Shown here piece after piece: positions 11,705 to 23,295 of a stretch of DNA of 64,000 nt (within the stretch, counting starts at the first letter, position 1; each line of letters opens with the position of its first letter). The DNA is from Dolomedes plantarius (lineage: Eukaryota > Arthropoda > Arachnida > Araneae > Dolomedidae): contig OU015499.1 of assembly GCA_907164885.2 (NCBI GenBank), forward strand, positions 165,404,097-165,468,096, read 5' to 3'. The notes under the pieces were generated by a model that worked only from the letters and a program-made list of their open reading frames with translations, had not been told where the DNA came from and made no database searches. The position numbers and the translations under genes were made by a program.

Positions 11705-11872
11705 TTTGTGTTATTTGGAGTCTCGGATCCCGGATCTTTGAAAGTAGGTCCGACTATCGGTTGGGTGAGGTCTCGGAGTGTAGTCCAGTGGCGTAAGTAT
11801 ATCGGTTCGGAGAGTGAACGGACAGCGGTCAAATTCTCGGGGATGATGCTGAGGCGGGAAATTTCGATATCA
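11705..11872 (-). CDS. Five-exon host gene, exon C
   Basis: The acceptor TGATTTTTCTGATTCACAG and donor AAA|GTAAGT border 168 bases: one completing base, 55 codons and two leftover bases (phase 2). The protein includes IEISRLSIIPENLTAVRSLS and HWTTLRDLTQPIVGP. The frame is open through the whole exon and joins exons B and D in phase. No domain is recognised. Confidence 0.7.
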
Positions 11873-12338
11873 CTGTGAATCAGAAAAATCAGTTATTACT
11901 CAAACCCATGATCAGCTGTTATGCAAACTAATGATACGTGTGTTGGTTGGAATTTCATGGCGTCCGATCCAAAATTGGACATAACACGCCAACACACAAG
12001 GTAGGAAAACCATAAAACTTAAAAGCCAAAAGGCAAACAACAAAAGTGAAAAATAAAATAAATAGAAAGCAAAAACAAAAAACAAAGACTGTGTACAGAA
12101 GCAGCAGAAAACAAAAGGGCAAACGGAAAAGTGTGGTCACCAGATCCAACAGATTATATGAACTGTAAAGGAAAAAAGGCTATTCCACAAATGCCGATGA
12201 GTGAAATGTGTAAGTAAGAAATCTGTGGAGCAGATAGCCAAGCACCGATACATGACTTTGCATCTTGTTATCGACCAGTACATAACAAGTGCGTTAGATA
12301 GAGTGCGTGAGTGAGTGAGTGTATGTGTGACAGCTCAC
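11873..12338 (-). other. Intron between exons B and C
   Basis: Holds an A-rich stretch at about 12000-12120, with GTGAGT-type runs near 12307. No gene or element is recognised. Confidence 0.5.
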
Positions 12339-12443
12339 CTTTTATCACCATCAGCTCGTCTTCCCGAATGGTCACTGGCTGGTATAGTGTCCGCACTCAG
12401 TCTTTCGTCAAAATCATTTGTATTGGTCAAGGATGAGGCGGAA
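12339..12443 (-). CDS. Five-exon host gene, exon B
   Basis: The acceptor TTATATGTTGCAG and donor AAAAG|GTGAGC border 105 bases: one completing base, 34 codons (including NTNDFDERLSADTIPASDHS) and two leftover bases. The phase matches both neighbours. The sequence is hydrophilic and looks disordered. Confidence 0.65.
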
Positions 12444-12884
12444 CTGCAACATATAAAATTTTATTATTACTCTTATGCACGCTGTGATCTCCCAATATCA
12501 ATAAAACATTGAAATTAGCGGTTTGTTTGTTTGTTTTTGTTTCATTACAGCATAGACGGGGTACAATATTTATTTTAAAACGAAACCCTTAATAGAAATA
12601 GAAACGAAATAAAACTAGTGGACTGAAAATCGAGACACGGGTTACTGATATAAAAGGATTCGAAATGAAAATTTCAAAACCTATTTCTCTTTGAATTTAG
12701 ACTTGCGTAAATGGAGGGTGTTATTTCACAGCAAATTTCCCTTCAACAGTCCGTCTGACAGAGAGCATTTCTGAGAAACGTTGAAAACGCAGCTTGAAAA
12801 GAAATTGAACTGTCGAAATTAAATTGCTAAACATCGTCATGAACTATAAACGGTTTGTTTTCTGCTACAGATTAGAACGGATAA

Positions 12885-13125
12885 GATGATATTTGATCTT
12901 GCACTGGAGAATGAAGTTGCCTACTCGAAATGAAGTTTCCAAGCAAAAAGTAAAAAGATTCCGAGCTGTACCCATACAGCGAGCGATGAGTCGCCAACTT
13001 CCTTATTTGATGTACCGCCTACTGAGCGAAGGACGTACTAAAGGTGAAGAAATGCGTTCTGTGGTGTTTGTTGACATTTAGCGGACAACTTTCCTACGGC
13101 TTCGTTTGCTGTAAGTATAGGCGCC
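12885..13125 (+). repeat. Unnamed interspersed repeat, copy 3
   Basis: Shares TACTCGAAATGAA, AAGCAAAAAGTAAAAAGATT, the ACCGCCTACTGAGCGAA block and the AGCGGACAACTTTCCT-like end with copies at 6195 and 7596. It lies in the intron between exons A and B. From 13126 to 13835 no further feature is recognised. Confidence 0.6.
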
Positions 13126-13831
13126 TTTAGAGGTGGGTGAAAGCGGTTTTGCCGTCACTATGTACCGTCGGCAAAGGTCATCTACAAGTACGCTGCATAT
13201 CGAATTCAGAAACAGGATTATGGCGGACAGTGATAACGGGACAAGAGACTGGGAGTCGAATTTATGTTGAGAGACGACTCTGTACGGATGATGCTTCGTC
13301 CAGTGAGGCTGTGCAGAAAGATCTGGGGTCCGACCCGCGACATTTTGAGCAAGACTTAATTCATATATCTAACTCTAGAAGAGTATTATCGAGTGTGCTG
13401 CACTACAAGTAATAATTTTATGACCGCGTTAGGGCTGTCACATCGACCATAGCCTACATTTCCTATCTTAAGGATATTGTCATTCATGATTTTTGGCATC
13501 TCACTCAGCTCATATTAGTTACCCATAGAGGGGTAGATATTGACATACTCGTATAGAACAAAATTAAGAACATAAATATTGAGTTCCTATAATGCTTCAA
13601 ATATAAAAGGCGAGCTCAATTAATTGAACTAGGATCTCGAAAGCACACTCACAGGCATACACGTGCATATACATATAGTGGCATCTCGATCTATTGTTTT
13701 CCAAGGGACCGACTGAACTGGACGATAAATGCGGGAACATAACAAAGCAATAGGATCGCCGGGACTGGGTGAAATAAACGACACATACGGGAAAACGATG
13801 GTGCGGAGAACGATCGATCCAGATTCCACTT

Positions 13832-13835
<4 letters not shown>

Positions 13836-13892
<57 letters not shown>

Positions 13893-13893
13893 A
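13836..13893. repeat. TA then TG microsatellite
   Basis: A TA run is followed by a TG run, directly abutting the left end of a Tigger-type element. Confidence 0.9.
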
Positions 13894-13900
13894 TACACAC

Positions 13901-14541
13901 AGGTATTTCTCGACTTACGACCGAAAATTTTAAATAATAATTTTTAAAAAAATCTCAAAAATACTGTTTCTCTAAAGTACAGTACATGCCTATAGGTATT
14001 ACACAATTATTAAAAAAATGATACATTATTCTGCAGTACTGCTAAAAATTTTGTCGCAATAATAAAAATGGGTGATGCAATAGTTCGGTATCCACACAAT
14101 AAATCCAATAAACCTTCATTGGCTTCAGAAATTGCTTCAGCTTTTCGTTATATTAATAAAGGACTACAACAATGAGAAGCAATGGATCGAAGCGATGAAA
14201 GATTCACAAGTGTAAATCGTCGCATTCAGGAAAATATGGCTTGCTACCGGACTACGCATACAAGGAAAGGAAGACTCAACCTGTTCAAACTACCTCGGAT
14301 AACTTTGCTATAAAAACTTGCTTCTGTCGCAAATTTTGAACCAATGGATTGTACTAACAAAATAAGTAGTGATGGAAAAGAATAATTTTTCTTCCAAATA
14401 AAGTAAAATGTATTTTAAATGACGTATGTATGCATGAAAGTAAAAAATATATGAATGTACATATACCAAAAAAAATTGTTTGGAACTCGACCTACGACCA
14501 ATGTCTCGGTCCCTATCTCGGTCTAAGTCGAAGAATATTTA
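13901..14541 (+). mobile_element. Internally deleted Tigger-type element
   Basis: The left end reads CAGGTATTTCTCGACTTACG. The right end carries its inverted partner as GGTC, TAAGTCGA and AGAATATTTA. Such CTCGACTTACGA termini are typical of pogo/Tigger transposons. The 0.64-kb interior holds only the C-terminal part of a transposase. The element lies between microsatellite tracts. Confidence 0.6.
14069..14314 (+). pseudogene. Tigger transposase C-terminal relic
   Basis: The frame reads ASEIASAFRYINKGLQQ, an in-frame TGA, then EAMDRSDERFTSVNRRIQEN and MACYRT. This ending resembles the C terminus of Tigger-family proteins. The nonsense codon and the missing DNA-binding and catalytic parts make it inactive. 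Confidence 0.55.
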
Positions 14542-14572
<31 letters not shown>

Positions 14573-14650
14573 ATATATATATATATATTATATATAATAT
14601 ATATATATATACATACATATATATATAATATATATATATATATTTATATA

Positions 14651-14740
<90 letters not shown>
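14540..14740. repeat. TG and TA microsatellite
   Basis: A TG run, then imperfect and then pure TA runs for about 200 bases. The next transposon begins exactly at its end. Confidence 0.95.
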
Positions 14741-14743
<3 letters not shown>

Positions 14744-15902
14744 TGCTGGCCACCCAAATTGCAACACCAAGAAAGACAAGAGATATCACAACAAAATTTA
14801 TTTTGTAGATAACATGTTGACCAAGTATCAAATGATTAAATTTATAGACTTCTGTGAAGTGTGGTTCCTGCCAAAATCAGTAGCCAGAGTAACCGCCATT
14901 GTTGGAGATCACCGCTGCCACACGCCTCGGCATTGATTCAAAGAGACTTTGGATGAGTTCTTGGGGTACAGCAGACCAAGCAGCTTCCACACGTTGCCAA
15001 AGTTGATCTTCTGTGGCAGCTGGGGATGGAATCTGGGTCAATCGTAGAGCAACCATGGACCACATGTTTTCTGTCGGCGAAAGATCCGGAGAGCGAGGCG
15101 GCCTAGGAAGCAATTCAATCTGGCGATTGACGAAGAACCGTTGGACAATGCGTGCCACGTGTGGTCGCGCATTATCCTGTTGAAATATGGCTGTGGGCAA
15201 GCCCTGAAGGTAAGGAAGGACAACTGGCTCCTACACCTCGGAAATGTAGCGCTGGCTGTTTAAAGTACCGGCAATGCGTACTAGAGGTGTGCGAGAGTCA
15301 TATCCAATACCGCCCCATACCATAATACCCGGTGCAGGACCAGTGTGGCGGTACAAAACGCAGCTGTTCAGCATCCTCTCTTCACGGTGTCTCCAGACTC
15401 GAATGCGACCATCGTGGTGTTACAGACAGAAGAGTGACTCGTCAGTAAAGACAATTTCATTCCATTCTGCAGTCCACATCCTTCTGTCATCGCACCATTG
15501 GCGGCGGAGACGTCTGTGGTTTTGCGTCAAGGGTAGACAAAGCAATGGACGTCTTGCGGACAGACCACTCTGCTGTAAACGGCGTCGAATGGTACGCGCA
15601 GACACTGGATGATGCGTTACAGACTGCATGGATACTTGATCAAAAGATGATCGCTGTTTCCGACGAGGCATAATTGATCTTTTTTTGAAAAAACCACAAG
15701 AAAAACACAATTGCCGAACTTGAAATCGTCGAAATCTCCAAGCCTTAAGTAGCGCTTTGAAGTGGCGCCACAGGCGCGCGTGATGTGCGTCTGCGCTGAA
15801 ATTCTAATCATTTGCATATCTCACCTCCGCTAATGCATGTTGTAAATTTCATGTTATTTGCATGTTTGCTTCAGGATGTTGCATTTACAGTGGCCAGCAG
15901 TG
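14741..15902 (-). mobile_element. Tc1-like transposon inserted in a TA microsatellite
   Basis: Inverted termini start CACTGCTGGCCAC at 14741 and, on the minus strand, at 15902, and continue with an AAATTGCAACA/AAATGCAACA block. TA-rich DNA flanks both sides, as expected for TA-targeting elements. The left flank is TA and the right flank TT. The 1.16-kb interior carries a broken minus-strand transposase. Confidence 0.85.
14877..15710 (-). pseudogene. Tc1-like transposase pseudogene
   Basis: Read from 15710 downward: an RTIRRRLQQSGL linker region, then IVFTDESLF with the first catalytic aspartate; a frame-disrupted middle (about 15420-15200, readable on the minus strand in other frames); then FQQDNARPHVA with the second aspartate and RSPDLSPTENMW with the glutamate 34 residues further on (DD34E). 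The end is NGGYSGY and a stop. At least one stop and a frame change interrupt it, so it is inactive. The N-terminal paired-type domain is reduced. Confidence 0.8.
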
Positions 15903-15908
15903 TTTATA

Positions 15909-16057
<149 letters not shown>

Positions 16058-16101
16058 CGTCTTAGTGAAGAGAGTAGAAAAGGTCTACGTAAGCGACTCA
16101 C

Positions 16102-16181
16102 CCAAAATTCTGGTCGTTTTGTTCATCCTGTGACTGTTCCACCTCTACCACGTGTCCTCCTAAGGTGTTGACGGAGGAACG
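16102..16181 (-). CDS. Five-exon host gene, exon A
   Basis: The acceptor is TTCTCTCCTCCTCATTCAG and the donor is TTTGG|GTGAGT. The 80 bases begin on a codon boundary, give 26 codons (including SVNTLGGHVVEVEQSQDEQN) and leave two bases, matching the one-base entry of exon B. The other two frames contain stops. Exons further upstream would lie above 16181, but none was recognised. The intron to exon B is 3.66 kb and full of transposons. Confidence 0.6.
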
Positions 16182-16394
16182 CTGAATGAGGAGGAGAGAA
16201 ACAAAAAGCGTATGTATTAATTGTGCGATAAATTCCTTCATTGTGCGTCTATGTCTTTATCACGTCTCAGTGATACAGATTTAATAGTCTAACGTAGAAG
16301 ATTGATGCGGGCTAATGTAGCCTCTTGAAAGTGCCTGTGTGGCATCAACCATTGTGAAAAACATCGATTTCGTCTCTCAAATTATTGTAAAATA

Positions 16395-17155
16395 CAGGGT
16401 GCCCACCTATATCCGTTATACCCCCTTAACTTCTAAACGGTGACAAATTAGGCTATAAATTTTGTGTCTAGGTATAGTAAAAGGGCTATGCGCTACTCGA
16501 TGAGACAACTTACAACGTCATCTATCCGTAAATTTTGGAATGACCGTTTTTATCTCAAAAATAGTACGCGATACAGGAAAAAAGTGAATTTCAAAGTTGT
16601 TCAGCATCATCGATTTTGTAAGAAAAGACACATTGCGAACATTAATACTTAAAACAAAATGTAGAAAATGAACATTTGTTTGGTCGAAAATTGTCAAGTC
16701 ATAAAGAGTGGAAAAAAGAAACTGAGACACTTCCCTAAATTCAGGATCATTTATTTAAGAGGCTGAAAATGCTCTCCATTAGACACGATATACATTTGCC
16801 TTCTGGACTGCATTAACTGGTCTTTTCGAGCTTCGCTCGCGTTTCACGACGCCATAGTGTCGAAAATCATTACCAAGCAAATGTTCATTTTTTGCATTCT
16901 GTTTTGAGTATTAATGTGCGCAAGGTGTCTCTTCTTACTAAATCGATGATGCTGAACAACTTTGTAATTGACTTTTTTCCCGTATCTCGTACCGTTTTTG
17001 AGATAGAAACTCTAATTCCAAAATGTGGCAATAGATGGCGTTGTAAGCTGTCTCGTCGAGTAGTGCATAGCCCTTTTACTATACCTAAACACCAACTTTA
17101 TGACTTAATCTGTCACCGTTTAGAAGTTAAGGGGGTGTAACGGAACCTTGTATAT
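16395..17155. mobile_element. Foldback DNA element with about 280-base arms
   Basis: The left arm, from CCTATATCCGTTATACCCCC at about 16405 to about 16680, is repeated in inverted orientation at about 16870-17150. Both arms contain CCCTTAACTTCTAAACGGTG, TAGTAAAAGGGCTATGC and GTTGTTCAGCATCATCGATT. The spacer is about 190 bases and holds the end of a transposase gene. It looks like an internally deleted element with very long terminal inverted repeats. No target duplication was settled. Confidence 0.8.
16751..16818 (-). pseudogene. Transposase C-terminal relic in the foldback element
   Basis: The minus strand reads SRRQMYIVSNGEHFQPLK and a stop, resembling the NG-x-HF ending of mariner/Tc-type transposases. 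It is too short to name the family. Confidence 0.4.
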
Positions 17156-17537
17156 AGGGGTAATATGAACCTACAGTATATATTTTCGAAGTATTTCCGC
17201 AAAAGATGCTTTCTATTATCCCCAAAGAAATAAAATCTATCTCATATTCTATCACACTGTTTCATAGATATTTTTCTCCTGGTTGTAGGAGTTAAGTTAC
17301 TCATGTCATAGTTAAGAACTGAAACTGAATTTCGTTTGTTTCTCGAACTGAAAAACTTTTTGGGTTATTTACATTTTCGGTATTTTTTCCTGTTCTTCTT
17401 TTTATGTGCCTTAACAAAGCAACGAAGATTTGAAAGGAAATGAAACACTTTCCGCGCATTTGACGTTACTGAGCATCTGGCATAGATTCGAGAAAAAGCA
17501 ATACCGTGTGCATGAAGGTCTGAATTCAAGTTATATA

Positions 17538-18949
17538 CACTCATGGACAAAAAAATTAGCGCACCAAGAAGGAGTCGTCAAAATGAAACGAAATTTTACA
17601 TACGTAATGACTACTTTGATATAACTAAATGATAAGAAAATCAAAGAAAAAGGATAATTTATTTCAGAGAAAAAGGCAAAAGAACGGAGGAGTTAATACT
17701 CCGCTGGACCCCCTCTAGCGCGAATGCACGATGCGATACGATCGGGCATTGAGTCATACAAGTTCTGTATGATGTCTTGAGACATTTCGTTCCATATTTG
17801 CTGTAACCTTGCCTCTAGTTCGTTCAAACTCGTGGGATGCCCAACTCGTCGTACCAAATGATCCCAGATATGCTCGATTGGAGACAAATCTGGGGATCGG
17901 GCAGGCCAAGGAAGGGTAGTAACAGTGCGGAGACAGTCTTGTGACACCGTTGCCGTATGAGGCCGAGCGTTGTCTTGATGAAAAATGGCTCCTGGGAGTC
18001 GTTGCATGAGTGGCAACATATGTGGTTGCAGGATTTCATGAACATACCGCTGGGCTGTCATGGTTCCACGGAACAATACTAGGGGTGACCGTGTATTGTA
18101 GGCAATGGCACCCCATACCATCACACCAGCTGTGGGAGCGATGTGTCGCTGTACAGCAAAGGCAGGATTGAAGCGTTCACCACGGGCTCTCCACACAAGA
18201 ACACGATTGTCATCACTGCCGAGATTGAATCTGGATTCGTCGCTAAACACGACCTGGTTCCATTCCGCTGCAGTCCAGTTTCCTCGTGCGCGGCAAAACT
18301 CCAAACGGAGGCGTCGATGGGTGGGCGTCAAGGGCAGCACACGTAATGGGCGCCGCGATACCAACTGTCCTTCAGCCCGGCGCTTCGTATGGTTCGAGAA
18401 GACACAGAGGCCCCTAGTGAAGGTGCTACCTGTGCCTGGATGGCGGCCGAGGAAGCAGTTGGCTGTACGCGTGCATTTCTTACGATGTGGCGGTCTTCTC
18501 GACGACTGGTCTGTCGAGGGCGTCCTGAGCCTGGTCTTCGTGTACATGACATCTCTCGGGTCCACTGGTCCCAACACCTCCTCACAACACAATCAGAGCG
18601 GCCTATTTGACGAGCTACTAGCCTAGCTGACCACCCAGCTTCCATCATCCCGACGATTCTCCCCCTCTCAAACTACCACAACTGCTTATATTGTCTTCGA
18701 ACACGGCGTAATGGCATGTCTATCTCAGCTCTTCCTTTGTAAATGATTCAGCACACTCAAACAAGATTTGGTTACCTGTTTTATACTCCACAGAGTACGA
18801 TGTTCAACGTCCTCTACCGGCTATACGTAATGCGCAATCACGCTGCATTTCTAATCATTTGCATATCTCCCCGACATGTACCTTCATTGCAAGTTTCGTT
18901 ACGATCCCGCTATTATTTCTTGGTGCGCTAATTTTTTTGTCCATGAGTG
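17538..18949 (-). mobile_element. Tc1-like transposon with near-perfect ends
   Basis: The two ends share an inverted repeat of about 33 bases starting CACTCATGGACAAAAAAATT, apparently without mismatch, and both are flanked by TA (17536-17537 and 18950-18951), the duplicated target. The length is 1412 bp. The well-kept ends and an almost open transposase suggest recent insertion. Confidence 0.95.
17693..18648 (-). pseudogene. Tc1-like transposase, one frameshift from open
   Basis: Starting at 18648 the N-terminal paired-type helix-turn-helix is readable (LVARQIGRSDCVVRRCWDQW), followed by RRPGSGRPRQTSRREDR, the GRPR linker, and ASVSSRTIR. Near 18385 the frame changes by what looks like a single-base loss, and the rest runs open to 17693: VFSDESRFNL with the first aspartate, VMVWGAI, FHQDNARPHTA with the second aspartate, and RSPDLSPIEHIW with the glutamate. 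I count 32 residues between the last two. No other stop interrupts it. This copy is inactive unless the shift is a sequencing error. Confidence 0.9.
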
Positions 18950-18951
18950 TA

Positions 18952-21900
18952 GTTACCTTTAATGTATCGGATATCTAAAAAACATATGATGTCAATTTTC
19001 TTTTGTTTAAATATAGTACTCGTGTTATTAAATCCAGTGAAACTTCTCTAGCCGGCCGCCCACTTTATTCGGAACCATTACTGACCGCCATAGAGAAGTT
19101 CCATTGTGTAACATGCCGACCCGATGTCCGGAGCCGGCACATTACAACAGGAGAGAAGAGATAGCTGAAGACGACACATTGGATAAAATATTTATCAGAC
19201 GGGAATTGGCACAACCTCTCGTGGCAACAGAAAAGCGGATAGAGCCAACCTGTACATGGCGCAGAGCCTTTAATAGACTTGTGAGACTAGCTCGTCATGT
19301 GATCTTGATAGGAGCAGTTAATTGGTTAAAGTTTAGGACTGGCGTGATGCTTGCGCGAAAATAGTTAATTTACGTACCCACGCCACGCAGGTTTGGTTTT
19401 TAAGCAATAGAGCCGCCATTTAAACAATTTCGCCCATGGGAGTTTAGAATAAGCTAAGATTTGAAAGACTAAAGGGATTTTTAATGTTATATATATATAT
19501 ATATATTCAGAAAAGTTTTCAATTCAACGTATGTAGTTGGTATTAAAATAAAGATTAAAAGCGGAATCTGCAGGAATCTCGAATGGTCATAGATTTAGTA
19601 AGAAAGAGCCATCTGTTTAGATCTCTTCTAAAGCGTAAAAATCAGTATCTTGAGTTTGTCTCTGGAGAGAGGGGTGAAAAATGAATGGGTTGTTCTTACC
19701 CGAGAACTGGCACGAGCGGACCCTTGATCCTGAAAAGAGACAACAGCCGTTGAAGAAATTGACATCAATCATTCAAAGAATTATTCATTGGTTAAGATTC
19801 GTTTCAGCCGTTGAAAATAGCTTCATCGGCCGCGTGAAAATCAAAGTAATATCCTTGAAGTTTTGACAACATAAGGATTACTAAAGCACAGAAAAAAAAT
19901 GGCGTATCTAAATCCCCGAGCTATATGCCTGCACGGAGTCACGCGGTAAAACATAAAATTCCGGAATTCAGCGATAAAGGATACATCAAAAGTGAATGTC
20001 GGACAGTAGCGTTGTGAGCATAACTGGCGCCCGGGGCACGATACCTTTTAGGTGCCCTTTTGGAATACTTTTTTGGAAAATCTTGGTTGTCTTGGGGCCA
20101 TTTGGCGCCCCTCGCTACGCCACTGGTGTTGGATCAAACAGTTGAAAACAATTCTTTCTTCCCGCGTGGGTTGTTTTATCATGGTTTTTGATTCCTAATA
20201 CTGTTTAACTGATATTTAATTTATAATGTAGTAGTAGATCAGTGGAGCGCCAACTTTTTCCGATGTTCTGTAAATACAAAACCACGCCAACCCAATGGAA
20301 ATTTATTGGTAATAGCAAATTTTTTTTTAAAAAAAATAGGAAAATGTTAACAAAAGAGTAGAAAAACAAAATAAGCAAATTCTGAGGAACTATTTCAAAA
20401 ATCACTGAACTGTAGATTTTGGTTACATATATTTACTTTGCATAATAACAATAAAATTCCTTACCAAGTACATTTTTTTTTTTTTTGCCAAATCTTAGGT
20501 GACTCAAACCTCCTGTTTAAGTATCAATATGCATTTGTATTTCATTTAGATAAAAACTAACAAAATTTAAAATCGCAAAAGACCAGGATTTTAAAATGAT
20601 AAGTTTCTTATTAAAATACTGAAAATTATAAATTTCATTTATGTATACAACACTAAACTCGAAAACAAAATCAGTGAGAAGGGTGAACCTGGATCTCGGA
20701 TTGTATTTGGAAAAATGTTTCGTGATGCTACTCTCATATCATGGTTATTCCCATTTTGAAAACCCATTCTCGCACACAAAAGTAAAAGCGATGGAAGCCT
20801 CGCAAGACTTTTCGACACCTTATTTATTAGTACCGTAGAGAAAAAATGACACCTTATTTATTAAAGGAAAGGTTTTAATTATCTATTAAAGGAAGGTTAA
20901 TTAACACCTTATTTATTAGTTTCGCAGATCTGTAACATATAAAAAATATAAATAAAAATATGTAAATATAGAAAGTGCTTTTTAATTCAGTAATTCCCAT
21001 TATGACATATATTTACTCCAGATTATCCGCGACCCCTCTGTAGGCAAGTGCTCGAGAACATTTTCGGTAATTGTTCGTTTTGTTTACGACCTCGCTTTTG
21101 CTCTTTCCCCGAACTCTCAAGTTGTCAGTTCTAAGCTAGAGCATAACACGGGTTTGCAAATTTTTTGGTGATTTCGCCTAGTTAGAGGTTTTCGAACCAA
21201 AAGTGTTGAAACTGCTATGAGCGACAATTATCACTTTACTTCATTATTCAGAGGGTTTCTTGTTTGCATTATGTAAAAGGTAGCCTAAACGATTCCTTTT
21301 CCCTTTTTTAGCATCTATTAAATTGTAATGTCCGACCGAATTGTATGAAAATATCCACATTCCTATATCCGATCATAGGTCTACCTTAGCAAATGTACAT
21401 TGCATATCTACTATTAATGCATACTCTTGCAGGGTATACATCAATAGTAGAAATTTCAAAATGTTCATACATGTAACTTAGATACAAAGCAATCGGATAT
21501 TCATCCCAAAACTTAACGCCAAAAGTAAGTGTGTTGCTTAGCACACACTCAAATTTCAGTATACGAAGAAGAGGTTCTCGTTGGAAGCCCTTCCTAAGTT
21601 TTTTCCATCTGCGTTGTAACTATTTTACGTCTTTCATTAACGTGCAAATAAGCGCCAGATCTTCCTAAAATTCATGATTAGTCAGAATGTGCGTTTCTTC
21701 TGGAGACATTGCATTTCAATGTCGCTGCTTTAAAGAGAGCTTCAGAAGAACAATTTTAGGCTGCTGTGTGCTAACACATTGGATTCTCTCACCTCCATGT
21801 GAACCCATGGAGAAAATGTGTCTACTTTTGACAGCTCCATAAATGCTGATCATACAATAAAAATGGTATTTTCAGATAGCCTGAACTTTTCTCCGGGATC

Positions 21901-22797
21901 TTGCAACAGGATTCATTTTATAAAATGCTTCCACGGGTGGAATTGGGGAGCGCTTAAAACACTATACCAAATTCCCCCCTCCCCCGAATAATTTAAACTT
22001 TAAAATATTATTTGCATTTTTTTCAAGAGACGAAGAATGCCCCGAGGTCTAAAGTGTCTTTCTCCATTACAGAGTTTATTTATTTATTTAATCTTTCAAT
22101 CCAAGTCGGCCATCCCTGGACAAGTTTTCTTAACATTGAGGTTAGCGTATCCAAAAGGGTTAGTACACAACACCCTAAGAATTTAAAAGACTTGGTTCTA
22201 TCTCGACCTTTTCTTCTCCACTATTCGTAGACACGACAACAACAAAGACAACAAGTCTTTTGAAAAAACACGAAATCTATCACATAACTAAGTTCTGCGT
22301 TTTTAAATTATCTCGATGCCTCTTTTAACTACGTACAGCGCCCGTTAGTAAAAGCAAGGAACTAGTATGATATACCCCCCCCCCCAATGGCGATTTTGGC
22401 GATTTTTTTTTGTCGCCAAGCAGAACGCGTGTCTTTGAAACGGGAAATTCCGGAAATTCCCAAAAATACGGATTTTTTATACTGTTCAACCACAGAAAAG
22501 CACAAAAAACACATAAATATAAAAAATAAAAGCTGAAAAATAATAAGAAATTTGTTAGGTGGGGAGATTGCCACCCCCCAACCCCCCGCGAAAAAAATCA
22601 GTATAGTACAACTAATAATAATTCATTTAAATAAACATAAAATACATCTTGCTTAAATATATATTTCTTGATTGAACATAAATTAAATCACAAATACAAT
22701 AGAAAATAATACATGTTGGCAATAGAATTTTAAAAAAATGTATCTATACCGAAATTTTGTACTCCTCCCAGTTAATCCCCGAAACGATTTCAATGAA
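18952..22797. other. Unrecognised, AT-rich intergenic DNA
   Basis: Short open frames at 19104-19364 and 19681-19866 show no recognisable domain. A short TA run lies at about 19488-19505. CGCTACGCCACTG at about 20113 looks like the terminus of a non-autonomous DNA transposon, but no partner end was found. C-rich and T-rich tracts occur at 22374-22386 and 22404. No RNA gene is seen. Confidence 0.4.
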
Positions 22798-23295
22798 TTA
22801 ATCAAAACAATTTACATTTGCCGCTAGACATGATTTCTGAAACACGTACATCGCTAGGTAGAATTTAAAGTCTGCCTTACGATTGTACGTAGGCAACGTT
22901 GCTTTTACATGCCTGCACGTACTTTCAGTTGTATTCGTGTGAATAGATTTCTCGGTGTTACATTGCTTCCCCCAAATAACTTTCATACAAACAAACGTAA
23001 AACCATCAGTAGAAGAACTTTTAACTTTAATCCTCATCTCTGACCCACATTGTTTGCAATTCGCGCTCCTTAACAACACACTACTACCAAAACAAAGGGC
23101 GCCAGATTTGGCGAGAAATCTCTTGGGGGGAGATATCATACTTGTAGCAAAAGGGGGAAAGGGATCAAATAACCTTTCTATGTTAAAGTTTTGGCTGTAT
23201 TTTTCCCCGTTCTGAGCCGTGTTTTGGAAAAATATACAATACTGATTTAAAACGCATACATTTATTTCAAATGGGATATAAAATCTTGAAAACAT
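22798..23295 (-). CDS. Zinc-ribbon ORF, possibly Merlin/IS1016-type transposase fragment
   Basis: A 165-codon minus-strand ORF. Around residues 75-115 it has NCKQCGSEMRIKV, then SSSTDGFTFVC and GKQC, a four-cysteine zinc-ribbon spacing with the DGF-x-x-C signature seen at the start of Merlin-type (ISXO2-like) transposases. The catalytic domain expected to follow is not seen, and the remaining residues are not recognised. It could be an isolated exon or a relic. Poly-C and AT-rich DNA surround it. Confidence 0.3.
   Translation of the reverse strand: MFSRFYIPFEINVCVLNQYCIFFQNTAQNGEKYSQNFNIERLFDPFPPFATSMISPPKRFLAKSGALCFGSSVLLRSANCKQCGSEMRIKVKSSSTDGFTFVCMKVIWGKQCNTEKSIHTNTTESTCRHVKATLPTYNRKADFKFYLAMYVFQKSCLAANVNCFD

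Noticed and set aside
11785..11800. CAGTGGCGTAAG as a transposon terminus like those at 20113 and 56020
   Set aside because: It lies inside the coding part of exon C, whose frame is open on both sides. Chance match.
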